Shown: one piece after another, positions 12,112 through 24,293 of the stretch
Layout: every line of letters starts with the position of its first letter
Position numbering within the stretch: position 1 is the first letter of the stretch
Assembly: GCF_050948175.1 (NCBI RefSeq)
Contig: NC_135207.1
Location: 5,669,501-5,733,500 of the forward strand
Direction of reading: 5' to 3'
From: Xylocopa sonorina
Taxonomy: Eukaryota > Arthropoda > Insecta > Hymenoptera > Apidae
DNA length: 64,000 nucleotides
Notes under the pieces: model-generated
What the model saw: only the letters and a program-made list of their open reading frames with translations
Databases searched by the model: none
What the model was told of the DNA's origin: nothing
Position numbers and translations under genes: made by a program

Positions 12112-15100
12112 GTAGGAAGTTTGCGGGAGACGGCTAGATAATACGAATAAACGAACAAGTAATCAGAACGAACGTATTATTCAGCCGTTTAATCAATTTC
12201 ACCTTGGCCTTCGATGTAGATTCTTTAGGACGAACGTCTTTAACCAAGCGGATGCTTGTTTGCACTCACCAAGACACATACGTATATGTACGGTGGCCTT
12301 TTGGAATAAAACGAAGTTCTTCCATCAAGGTAATCACACATCGCTCCTCTCTTATTACGTTTATATACGTGTTTGCTCTGTTTCACGATTGATCGGGGTA
12401 TCGTAGATGAGACAGACAAGTATCGATGCGACGTGTAAAGTCTAACTAAACTTGAGAGCTCTCTAGATGAGGAGTGCTAATAGTCAGAACGGTCTACATA
12501 TGCATGTTGCGAGATTATTTGCATCTAGAACAGGTATTGCTGTATCTTTAATTGAGATAGAGTATTGTATCGTCCCGTAATAGTTCGTCGTAGTATGCAG
12601 TATTTAAATTGTAAATTAAATAAATGGATATAAGTACACGTGCATGTAGATCATTGGATATGGTGCGTTATTTTATATATTATTGTGAACGTTTTGTAGT
12701 GTAACGTAACATCAGGTTCTTTCCAGATGGAATGATATTGTAATGAATATTTTTTTCCTGTTGCATGTATTAAAAGAGCGCAAGGTTGTGCTGTAGGAAA
12801 CGTCAAATGTAATTACCGTAAATTTTTTATGTTTTTTTTTTGGTGATTTCAAAATGTGGATGGATACTAATATTCAAATGATCTGAGATTAAATTTTACT
12901 CTCTAATTGAAATTATGAAGACGTGTTACAATTGTATGATTAGATCGAGTAAAAGATCGATAAGAGTTGCAGCTGTTAGATTAGGATTCATATCGTGCAC
13001 GTCAAATGTTCTTTTCGAATATTTCCTATCTAAAATGCTGAGAATACTTCGCTACTTTAATAAAAAATTATGTAATTGAAAGAGAAAAAATTGTGAAAAA
13101 TCCGTACTCACCATTGTGAATGTGAACTTTGATACCAGTATACTTCAGCTAAAACGGTCTCTTCCAATGCAAACAATTACTTCGTTTATTTATTTATTTC
13201 ACTCACTGTCATTATCGATTCACTATCACTTGAATCACATATCAAATAAAAATGATTTGCACATAGTACTTAGAGTATTGCAAGTATGTTCCATTTGTCT
13301 TTTACAAATCGTTTCAATGTTCATGCAAATTCGTATACAAAGTTCATATAATTAACATACATCATTGAATTTATATACGTTAGCAATCACATTGAAAATT
13401 GTTGTCGAGAACAAGTAAGATTTTTTATAAAATTTCTTAAAATCGATATACATGAACCATTCAACGATTACACTCTCCGACAAAAAGATAACACACGCGT
13501 GCTTTCGTAGTTCGTCAATCGCAAGCTTACAATTCTGTAAATCTAATGAAAAACCATTCGTAGCTTTTGATTTGCATAAACCATACGTAACAATCCAACA
13601 CAGCAGTTTTAAACGATATCAAAGTTGCAGGAACTAATAGCCTGTTCTGAGCAACTTTAACGGTGTACAATATAGAATATTGTCCTATTGAAAAAATAAA
13701 TTTTCTTTCTGCTCCCTGTATTTGTTAATTTCCTCTATTATCAAATTTAAATATATGCTGTGGAGCTGTTCATTTATTTAGAAATAATCAATATGATAAT
13801 TGTAATCAGTTACTGTTTAAATCACTAGATCTCAGACACTAGATAGCATTAGGAGCATATTTTTTATCAATAAGAAGTACTTGTCTCTCTTAGATTTTTT
13901 CCTTTTATTTCTTATGTTTGATGAATATTTTATTTTTATACATACGATCCTTATTACACTGCGAGTTTATGCGTGTTTTCTTTATTGTCAAGATGCAGGT
14001 TTTATATACATATATAGAGAATTGTAAGCGTATCGTTGTTCAATGCAAGGTAGCACGTGTATACCATCTTCTTGTCCCGGTGTGTATTATCGTTCACTTA
14101 CCCGAGTTGATTTTATTTTTTTTATTATATAATTTACTGGACAAAACGTAGCCGAATAAATTGACCAATTCACTGACTGCTAATATAGGGAATAAGCGTG
14201 AATGCTAACTGAGACATTCTGAAGTGACAACGGATAAAAAGTTCGTTATCCGTTCATCGTCAGTCACCAATATACACCTTGCCCTATCACAAATCTAAAA
14301 GATAAGTAATACCCAGTATTATCGAACAAGTTCCCCCGGTTATCTAGTTCACCTTATTCGCGAAATTGGTCGATCGATACTTGTTATTCCTTTCGTAATG
14401 TAATTCGACGAAACACTTAATTATGAACTTATCACCTGGTTGCGATCGGGTAAATAACTCATAGCTTTCCAATTTTACAGGACACATCTTTATTTATTTC
14501 ATTTAAAAAAGATGTACATATGTCAGTGAAAAATATTCACAAATTTACTACTATTTTATATAACAAGACAATGTTATTAGAATATTATTAACTAACAAAT
14601 ATTTCTCCACGAAGTGTCACTTAATATTGTTAATATACAAAAGTGTCTTTAACCAATTTATCACAAGCTGCTGAAAATTATTCAACGAGGAAGAAACCAA
14701 CGCCAGTGAACAAGTGGATGTTTACAATTCTCGCTCGAGTCGAATTTACCGCGTCGACGACCGCTTATCCGTCTCCCCGGCAGATGGCGGTAACGCGTGA
14801 AGGGGAATATGCGCAGGAACGTTCAGTCGCGGTCAGTCCGACGCTTAGTATGGTCGTGTTCGGTGCGTATGACGTATCGTTGCGTTGCATAATCGGTTAA
14901 AAGGAAGGAAGCGGGATCTGGAGGCGATCGACAGACCGTGGACAAACGAATTCGGCCGTGTCTCGCGCTAACGTGTACCCACCAACACTGCCTGCTCCAG
15001 ACCAAGAGATATGTCGCAGGTTGGATGCAAGTATTGCTAACGTCGTGAAGGATGCGTCTGGATTTCCGGCTGACGGATCGATAATACACAGCGAGCAGTT

Positions 15101-15113
15101 CGACACGGTAAAA
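12112..15113. other. AT-rich intergenic region between OGDH E1 and the mitochondrial carrier
   Basis: About 3 kb of AT-rich DNA. It should contain the end of the OGDH transcript and the promoter and 5' untranslated region of the carrier. The short open frames here show no recognisable domain, and I see no RNA gene or clear repeat. The frame leading into the carrier start stays open back to 14958 but has no ATG before 15114, so it is not counted as coding. Confidence 0.6.
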
Positions 15114-18100
15114 ATGTCGGCGATTAAGTCCAGCGGCTCACCGGGGTCCATGCTGAACCAGTGCAGGTACGAGCATTTCGTCGCCGGCATATCCGGTGGC
15201 GTCGTCTCCACGTTGATGTTGCACCCGTTGGACCTGATAAAGACCAGATTCGCAGGTGAGTCGTAATGGCATATAACGGTCGCGAATGCAAATGGCGGAT
15301 ATGGATTCGGTGTCCTCGATATACATATAATACACACGTGGCGCACACGCTGCGTTCTATTTAACATATATACACTCGTTCGTCTCCGAGCGTTAACAAC
15401 GCCTTCGCTTCTGTTCTATGAGTCACGTTTACGCGACACTGTGCCCTGTCAATTATTCGTGGTCACGAGACACGAACGTTTGCACGAGGTAGTTGTGCAT
15501 ATTATTATTAAACGCGTCGAATTCTATTCGCTATTTGTATCGTTGATTATAATCGTTTAAGTGACGAGTGGATGAAGTTGTAGCATAGCAAAATATTTAT
15601 AGAGCGCCAGAGAAAACGATCGTTTTTTATCGTTTTCTCTGTAGTTACCGCGGCAGTTTTGTCTCGTTGCGATCCGAGTTTCCCGTAGGGGAAGCTGACT
15701 GGGAGATTGGATATTAAGCCGATTATTAATCATTCTTTGATAGTGGTTAAATTGAACTAACAGTCAATTTAGTGGTATACATGTATATGTACGGTTATTG
15801 TCTACATACTTTCAACTTTTAAATGAAATATTTACGTATATTATGAATATCTGTTTCGATATATTTATTTATTATTTTTACTGGTGTGATCGTGAGACAT
15901 TTCCCTTGTTGACATAACATTTCGCATTAATTTCATTAAAATACAAATGTATGGAATACTTTCGTGAGCGATTGCGTTAATATATGTGTATGTGCATATG
16001 CATACGGATAAACACTTGGGAGTAATGGATATACTCCTTAACATCGAGGAGCGATAACCGAGCAGATTAGAGTACAAAAAATAATACCGTTTGAAATCGA
16101 TGTTTTACGCGACAAGGTTAAACGATAAAAGCACGTGGTGTTACTGAGAAAAATCGAAGACCATTGTTAAACAGCTTAGAAACACGTGCTGGCCACTTAT
16201 CGTGGTTTATTATACAATGCAAACTTCACACGCTTTGCCGGAAGTGACGTTTACCAGCATTTAGTCTCCTAAGCGAAAGTCTATATGCTTTTCTTCGCTA
16301 CTTTACACTCGAGCCGAACAGTTGATGGTTGAATAGATCAATGCTATTTATATTCACTCTGCTTTTAATTTTAGTCATTTGCTTTCCATTAAGCTTCCGG
16401 TAACCAATGATGAAACCGTGTCTTATCACTGAAATATGACTTTATACGAACGAATAGTAATCTTATCTAGTAGTTTCGTTTCGAACGGAAAAATTTGACT
16501 ACCAAGAGTCGTTTGAATTATACTTTTGAGTAACATAATTTATCCTCTTTATGTTAAACGAATATACAATATATATTTGTCGTCATTAGACAGTACAATG
16601 GTGAGATTGACGCAAAAATGACGATGACGAATTTTTCACGAGAGAAAAACGTGGCAATTATTCATTCGAGTGATTCGAATGCAAATTACTCGCATTAGCA
16701 AAAATTTTGTCAAACGCGACTCCGTGTTGCGGAATAGAATAGAAAGTTCTAGTCTATAACTTTCGATCGCATTTAGGAATGGAAAGTAGACATTCCTGTG
16801 GTTATAGTTGACGGAAAAACGTCTGTTGTTTACGCCATTGTAAATGATATCTTTCAGTCGTAATGGTCTTGTGCAATACTTCCAACTATGTAAGTGTATA
16901 CAACATATTGATTTCCAATTGCAAATGAAAGTTGAATAGATGTTCTCCAATATAGTTGTACGATTCAATACGATCGTAGATATTACCGTTAAGATTATAA
17001 CTAATTGGTGTTTAAATCACTCGAACATTAGTCAGAATTAGCTGGGTTACCGGTAATGTTATTCAATACAATGCTGTGAACGACGAGTGTCTCCTGTTAT
17101 TTTCTTTCCTTGTAACCGGCGTTTCTACGAATCGTAGCGCAAATATTTATTATACGCTGACCATTAAGACAAACATCGTTTAGAGACGTCCTTTTATACC
17201 ATTAATTCCCTCGTTTCTCTGGAAGAATCTTGCTGCGTTTACGTGGAAGTTGGTAGGGTTCGAGGCAAGAGAAAAGTTTATCCTATGGTTGGTATCGATC
17301 TTGTTTGTCGTGGCTGGGAAGGACCATTGACGATGTCACGAGGAGGCTTGTTCGTCGCTGTATTTTCGTCGTAAAATCTGTTGGCTACACACCAAACAGC
17401 AAGAAATCCCACGGATTGCGTCAGAAACACGTGAGAGCCTGCTCGCTCGCATTTTAACGCGATTCTCGCGCGATGGAAATTGCGCTCCGCTGTGACGGCC
17501 ACTTTATTTTTGATCGATTCCAAGGATCGATTTACGATCCATTGAACCGAGGACTCGGGATTATTCGCAGGCAGAAACAACCGTAGAGTTATGTAGTTTC
17601 TAGGATTTCTATTTTGCGAATTCGATTATTCTATCCTCTTTCATGATGTTGTGTAACACATGATTTTAATATTTCATTACGGAATCTTCTGTCGAGATGC
17701 GCTTGAGCAATAGCGAATCGCTCAGTCATCGAACAGAAACGATTAGAGCTGTACAAAATTTGGTTACAGTTGTATACGTACGTGTATTACGATAACCCTT
17801 TTTATCTATACAAAACAATAAGAATAATAGAACGAAGTAAACAACAAAAGTTACATTCTTCTTTGTAATAGTTGCAGAGTTGCAGATGCTGCGGCAAATT
17901 TTATTGATCTATCGTGTATATAGATAACATTGTGTGTAAGCGTAACATGTTGCAACGCGAAGCATTAACATTTCCGCGAAAACATGTTGATACCGTACCC
18001 CGTTGTTATTGGGAGACTATTATTAACGCATCGAAAGGTTTTGCAATATTGTTGAGACGTCTATAAATATGTAACACCCTGATAACATTGTGGTAGACAC

Positions 18101-21100
18101 CCTATTGCACTTTGACAAAGAAATGGAATGCAGCCCCGATAATGCCAGTGTTTGTTCGAACACGGTCCGACGAGTACAATTAAAAATGAAATACGGTTTC
18201 CGCGGCGAGCAGGAGGGTCTAACGAGCCTGTAGTTGTAATATGCCTGCTAGATAAACGGTAGCACGTGATGGGTGAAAAAATATTTAGATTTCGCTTATC
18301 GTCTGGCCCCTCTTTGTTATCGCGGCGTGTCGAACGAGAAGGAACGGCGAATGTTTCGCGACAATGGAACGGCGCCGTTTTAAGGGGGAGAATCGCGAGT
18401 TATATTACTGTTGCGAAAGCACACGTGTTATCTACGTTCAGGTTCCTACGATAGCAGTTTTTTTTATTTGTTCCTCAACATTGAGTCGTTGCATATTTTT
18501 CTGTTAAGTCGAGCGATCTAATCGTAATCGACTCGTTTCGAAACTGTCTTAAAATAAAATTTGTCGACGTTCTCTCAATAATTTGTAAGATGACAAGTAT
18601 GATACAATAACAGAGGAATGATCTGAATCGGCATTTAAAATCCACGTAGCGCTCGCTACTTGTGCTTGGCGGTCTTCCTGTTGAGAGGAATCATATGGTG
18701 GCTTGTCGAGCTCCCAGTTCAGTTCACCTTTTATCAAGGTAAACAGCGTGCTCGTCACTTTGTTCTTGTTGCAGTTAGCGATGGTCATTCACGCGTGGGT
18801 CCACAATACAACGGCCTTAAAAGCGCGGTTATGCAAATCGTTAAGACTGAGGGTGTAGGAGGGCTGTACAGAGGCGTGACACCAAACGTTCTAGGATCTG
18901 GCGGTGCGTGGGGTTGCTACTTCTTTTTGTAAGGAACTCAAACGATTTTAATGCATCCGTTTAACCCCTTGCCGTACTGATCGCGAAAATGAATTTCGAA
19001 CACTAACAGCTGGATCGATGAACGCTATTTTTCATCTTGCAAACTGAAGCTACGGTGTTAGCGCGACTCGCGGCTAGAAGACAAGGGGTTAACAGAGAAA
19101 GCACGAGATTATCGATTTGTATAGCAAACCATGTGAATTCTGTTTTCCTTTAGTTACAATAACATTAAAACATGGATCCAAGGGGGAAACAGCAAGATGC
19201 CGCTCGGACCTTCGATGCACATGGTCGCCGCAGCCCATGCTGGAATTCTCACTTTAGTCATTACGAATCCACTCTGGGTGGTAAAGACACGGTTGTGCTT
19301 GCAGTATATGGACGATAAGCATCTTCCGGAAACGCTTAGATACAATGGCATGGCCGATGCGATTAAAAAGATTTATAGAACCGAGGGGTTCAGAGGATTG
19401 TACAGGGTAAGTGAACGTTCTGTCGATGAGAAAAGAAATCGAACTGAGACTTATTTCCCGGCATACTGGGTCGTATTCTAGGGTTTTCAAAAATTGAGAA
19501 ATATTCAGGGCCACTTTTCCATACGTTTAGTACTGTTAGTTAGCTCTGATAATTTTCATCAGCGATCCAGTTTGCCTGCGAAGAGTTGATTTAATTGTAA
19601 GTTTTATAACCTCGAATTTTCGCAGGGTTTCGTGCCGGGAATGTTTGGCGTTTCACACGGTGCCATTCAATTTATGGTGTACGAGGAGTTGAAAAATTGG
19701 TATAACAATTACTTGCATGTACCGATTGACACCAAGTTGGTACGTTCCGCGTGTGCTATTTAATCACGTTGGATCGAATAGAACGTGCCGTTTTAGAGAT
19801 ATTTGTTTTACACTTGCAGAGCACTTTGGAATATATCTTTTTCGCCGCAGTTTCAAAGCTAATCGCAGCCGCTTCGACTTATCCTTATCAAGTAGTCAGA
19901 GCACGGCTACAAGATCATCACCACCACTACAATGGTTGCATAGACTGCATGCGGACGATATGGAGGTCAGAAGGATTAAGGGGTTTTTATAAAGGCTTAA
20001 CACCATACCTTTTACACGTTACACCAAATATTTGTTTAATTATCGTTATTTATGAGACGTTTTCAAATGTGCCTACAAACTCTCAATGATTCCTTAGATC
20101 AGATTAATCTAAACAAATTCTCAATGTAGAACGAAAAACGACAGCATATTAGTCCTATTTAAATATTCTATATAATTTCTCGAGGTAGAGTTAATTGCTT
20201 TGATATTTGGATTTCCTCCCAGCCCTCTGTGTGTGTAATCAGCTAATTGATAGACGCAATTACAAGATAATAGTCTCTCTTTTTTTTTTCTTTTTGTTTA
20301 AATCTTGTACATGGGTTGTATATCAGAAGTTCGTTGTTCTTCTCTTTTGTCCTATTAGTCGAAGGTACAGTTTGAACAGTATTATTAGCAGAACGCGATC
20401 ATTTCCGCACATTGATGTTTTTTCGTACAAATGATATAGCAATGTAGCAGTTTTTTAAATCTCTATCTGTAAACTCCTGTCGTATTGCTCTTTCATTTCT
20501 CATTGGCTTCGAGTCAGTTGGAAAATTAGCGCTGTTGATTAACGTTGAATATTTCTTTAACGAAGGAAGTACGTCTCAACAGTATAAATTAAAAGACGAG
20601 GAGCTACACGGTGGTTGTAACGTTATACAGTCACTCGAACAATTTAGACAATATTTCTTGGTAATTATTTTTAGGAAAATAATTTGCACGACAACTAATA
20701 TTATTGAGAATATTTTTATTCTTCTTAATAGTGGCACTTTATTGAAGTCTTCGTACGATAAACATCTTGATGATTTTAGAAAGAGATGAGTGTTTAAATG
20801 ATTCGAATTTATTGTCGAATTCAGTGAAGTAGTTTCATTTTATTGTTGTTAGGATTAATTGGAAACAATCTCTGGCATTCGTTGTTATTACGATTGCGAC
20901 AGGTTTTGAATGATTGTTTTGAACGATGATTGACCACTTATAGAAAAAAAGGGTAAATACAAACAAAAGCACAGTGGGTAAATGATATTTTTTAGATCTT
21001 CTTACAGAAAAACGTTTGTTAATTTTATTTTTAGAAGAACAATAATTTATACGAATCGCTTAAGTATATGTATTTTTATTTATTCAACATTTTATGCGCG

Positions 21101-23023
21101 CCGAGTAATTTTATTTCCCTTGTATATCACGGAAAAGTAAGCGAAACTCACATGTCTTAAAGGAAATTGAACTATTTTTCTTATTAGTTATTTTTCTTCG
21201 GGCTGGCACTCAACTATGTAACGTATGTCATGCGAGTTAATAATTTCCTTTTTTTTTTAAGAATGGAATTACATTTAAATACACCTGTTTAGCATAAATT
21301 AATATTACTTGTAAATGAATTAAGAACGATTTTATTTAACGAGAAAAGGTATGTACGCTGTATTGTAAAAATATAACTGGCGAAGGATATAATGTGTCGC
21401 AATATGAAAAAGAAAGACAAAATGGAAAAGTCGTATGGTATTGCACAAACGACGAACAGTGTCTACACAATGCGAACATGTGGAAAAAAATAGACAAACT
21501 TCCAGACTTCACGTGATCTTGAAGTCGCACTATCGATAACAAAAATTTCGATTGCTTGCGGGTAATTGAGGGAGAGATGTGCGTGGCAGTATAATAATTA
21601 CGATTTAATTACTGTTATCTATGTTATCTTATACTTCTGTACGCAATGAATAACTATCTCGTTTCGAGGAGCCGATAGATAAATGTTGCAAAAGTTCGTC
21701 GCGGAGTCTGGTACTCTTTTGCGACTCTGGTGTAGCAATAAAATTCGATGTCATTGCAACTTTTCGTGTAATAGGTCCAATTTATTTATACGTAACTCTA
21801 GTTGTGACTGAAACTCTTTACTTAAACGAACGACTTAATAAACATTTGGCAGCGACGCTTAATCGTTTCTCATTATAAACTCTAGGCTGCTGAATAAATT
21901 TAGACGCTGTTTCTCTTTATTCTCGCACTGGTGTGTTAAGCTTTTTCGGACGATTCTGCACAAAGTGCGAAGAAAAATATTTGTATAGATGTTTCCTGCT
22001 GGTTGTTCAGATATTTTTCTTCCAGTCGAGATAATTGTTCACTTCTGTGTTTCTTGGTTCCTTTTGATCACAATTACGAATTAAATTAACTGCTGTGGCC
22101 GGACCACGGGCATTGACGCACGAAAACAATAAGCAGAGAGAGTTCGATGTGTATTGCGTGCGTGTCTGCGTGTATGTGAGACATGGGATGTAAATTACAA
22201 TTAGACGGAACATTTGTTAAAATCACCAGCAGTACGATTTTTGGACGTAAATTATAATTTATGATGTTGTACGTGTATCTACAACATATCAAAGAGATAT
22301 AAGAATGAAAAAAAGCAAACCATCTGGATAACATGGTAATCTGAAATAAACTGTGTAGAATTGCACCTGTCTAGATTTTCAAACACTCCTTTTTATCATC
22401 CATTACACCAGTTCTTGTACACGTTCTATATACAACGCATGGAATTAATTTACAACGATCGAAAAAATTCACGTTCAGAGCCACAGTAGAGAGAGTACTA
22501 GCAAAGGCAATATTAGCACGCGAAACATAAAACGGCGTTACATAACGCATTTGTCCATTATATTGGAAAACGTAAATGTAAATGAGTCATTGACGATAAT
22601 TGTTGGCAACGCGCGATATTACCGCTTGCAATTTTCACGACGTGCGATCGCTTTTATACAGAGAGATAGGGAGTGGGAACAATGAAACACGACAAGAATC
22701 GTACGCCGGTTCAAGTGCGAATGAGAATACGTATATCCGTATTTCGATTGAAAAGAGACGTAAGCCATATAATCAACGTAGAGAGAGATGACGAATTAGC
22801 GATTAACAAAAGGGTATTGCTGGTGGTTAATTACAGGTATGAGGGTTGGCGTGGATTTTACAAGGGTCTGAGTGCGAACCTGACCAGGGTGACTCCAGCG
22901 ACAGTGATCACGTTCGCGGTGTACGAAAATGTCTCTCACTATCTGCAGGATAGAAACAGGAGGAACGAAGACCAAACGTTGCCAATTCTGATCAAGAAAG
23001 TCGGCGAGCCTTCAAGTTCTTAA
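15114..23023 (+). CDS. SLC25A32: Mitochondrial folate/FAD carrier, SLC25A32 type (distal-exon isoform)
   Basis: This is a six-helix mitochondrial inner-membrane carrier; SLC25A32 relatives import folate and/or FAD into the matrix. Exons: 15114-15255, 18775-18928, 19154-19406, 19626-19739, 19820-19965 and 22837-23023, giving 331 residues against 315 for the human protein (from memory). The ATG at 15114 begins MSAIKSSGSP. The three carrier signatures appear in order as HPLDLIKTRF, NPLWVVKTRL and YPYQVVRARL, each followed by its EG...G(L/F)Y segment. The Trp in NPLW and the FFFYNNIKTW block match the folate-carrier branch rather than other SLC25 families. The donor at 19965/19966 (TGGAG|GTCAGA) and acceptor at 22836/22837 (TTACAG|GTATGA) join in phase as IWR-YEGWRGFYKGL. 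The last exon carries RVTPA and FAVYENVSHYL, very like the C-terminus of the vertebrate protein. Introns are long here, about 3.5 kb for the first and 2.9 kb for the last. Confidence 0.9.
15608..15641. repeat. Perfect 13-bp inverted repeat with 8-base loop
   Basis: CAGAGAAAACGAT at 15608-15620 is followed, after the loop CGTTTTTT, by its exact reverse complement at 15629-15641. It lies in the first intron of the carrier gene. A perfect 13-bp arm this close is unlikely by chance. It could be a small mobile-element remnant or an RNA hairpin. Confidence 0.75.
18961..19092. mobile_element. Small TTAA-ended inverted-repeat element (MITE-like), copy 1
   Basis: This 132-base block in the carrier's second intron (18929-19153) starts TTAACCCCTTGCCG and ends, read on the minus strand, TTAACCCCTTGTCT. 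The outer 11 bases are identical and similarity continues more weakly inward, including a shared CGCGA. Internal words CACTAACAGC and GGTGTTAG also pair. There is no coding capacity. TTAA ends suggest a non-autonomous piggyBac-like element (inference); TTAA could be the target duplication. Confidence 0.6.
19820..20089 (+). CDS. SLC25A32: Alternative read-through last exon of the SLC25A32-type carrier (310-residue isoform)
   Basis: If the donor at 19966 is not used, the exon that starts at 19820 stays open across the splice site and ends at TGA 20087-20089. The extension reads SEGLRGFYKGLTPYLLHVTP and continues for 20 more residues, so it completes the sixth membrane segment on its own. The total would be 310 residues. 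Compared with the distal exon, the first half (EG-RGFYKGL, VTP) is conserved while the second half differs: IYETFSNV replaces VYENVSHY and the end is shorter. The frame is open for a further 41 codons past the donor and matches the family, so this is a real coding alternative or a retained old duplicate. It is not a chance frame. Which end dominates cannot be read from DNA. Confidence 0.75.
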   Translation, partial: STLEYIFFAAVSKLIAAASTYPYQVVRARLQDHHHHYNGCIDCMRTIWRSEGLRGFYKGLTPYLLHVTPNICLIIVIYETFSNVPTNSQ

Positions 23024-24293
23024 TATAGGAATTCGCAAATCCCAGCGAAATGCACTGGCCACCTTAACTAAGGGAATCGAAGGCTCTATTTGGTCGATCG
23101 AGTCGACGAAATTTTGAAAATATCCTATATATACTCAATATACAGTATATATAATATCGTACCCAAATTACAGCAGGGCAGAACGAATAGCATTTAAAAA
23201 AAAAACCAGCGTACTTGGTTCGATTGAATCCGCTTACGAAATTTCGGTTAAATTTTCGTTTTGTCACGCGTCCATGGAATTTACGGCGCTGGGCGCTGCT
23301 ATTTAGATATTACTGTGCAAAGCAATTACGTATACAGCGACTTAAACTTTTATTACCAATTATATATTATTATATTTTTATCATCAATTAGGAATTCCTA
23401 TTTATTTCGCGGAACTTTGAACGCGCTGTCGCCAGATCTTTTGTAGTCGAATAAAATTATTTTTTAACGAGTTACTTACGCAAATACTCGTACGTAATTA
23501 CAAATTCACAATGCTGAATGATACTCTACTGAATCGAATTTTGGATCTCGTCCGCCCCGGAAGTTTCGAATCTTACTTTTTTCCTGTCGTAATAATCGTG
23601 TCCATTAGACATTCACTGTGTCTGTATGCAGCATCATTAATATGATCGGAAAAATATAAATTTGAAAATTTTTCTAGACGGACCGTGCATACAAGTTCTA
23701 AGGATTTATCCTGTACAGTGTCCGCACGATAAATTTGATCTTTTAGGCAATTCGAAGAGTTATATTATGATTTTCGTAAAAGATCCACATTTTACGAGAA
23801 TCAAAGTGTAATTTCAGTAATATTCCTGTTTCATAGTTCGTAAGTATTTTTATTTCGTTACTCTAGCATTGATATTTAATTTCGATCTAGATAAATCGTT
23901 TCTCGCATATGTGAAAAAAAAACGTTAAATGTGCTCTAGACGTGTTACATTCTTCTTTCGATGGAGATAGTATATTTCACGAATATATATGCGTATATAT
24001 ATATATATTTGATGAAGCTTCCGATTGATTAGAGAACGGAAATGTTCCTCAAAAAGAATAAGTCGTACTGATAACGAACTGAAAAGCAGTGGAGGGAAGA
24101 CATGTATTCTCGATTCAATAAATATTACAATATTATTGTACAAACAATTGTGTTTATCGTTGAACGACGATAGGAGTGTTATTCATCCCGGTGATACGAC
24201 GGTCGTTAAGGCGATTTTTCGAACTCGTTATCCGGTGGCAGTTTATAGAATCTATCGAATGTTACGAAGATTGCGTTTAATAATGTAGCTGCT
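23024..24293. other. Convergent intergenic region with an AT microsatellite
   Basis: The carrier (plus) and DM4/12 gene A (minus) run towards each other here. The stretch holds their 3' ends and an (AT)-rich simple repeat at about 23983-24010. On the minus strand ATTAAA at 24276-24281, 13 bases past gene A's stop, may serve as its poly(A) signal. No gene is seen. Confidence 0.55.
23450..23455 (+). terminator. Candidate polyadenylation signal for the distal carrier isoform
   Basis: AATAAA lies about 430 bases past the stop at 23021-23023. For the short isoform, AATAAA words at 21737-21742 and 21837-21842, about 1.7 kb past its stop, are possible signals. No nearer perfect one was noticed. Confidence 0.4.

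Noticed and set aside
14958..15113. Upstream extension of the carrier reading frame
   Set aside because: The frame is open but has no ATG before 15114, and homologues begin close to the chosen start.
17200..17275. GGGTTCGAGGC resembling a tRNA B box
   Set aside because: No matching A box or cloverleaf arms could be paired around it. Similar GGTTCGA words at 30000 and 50235 failed in the same way.
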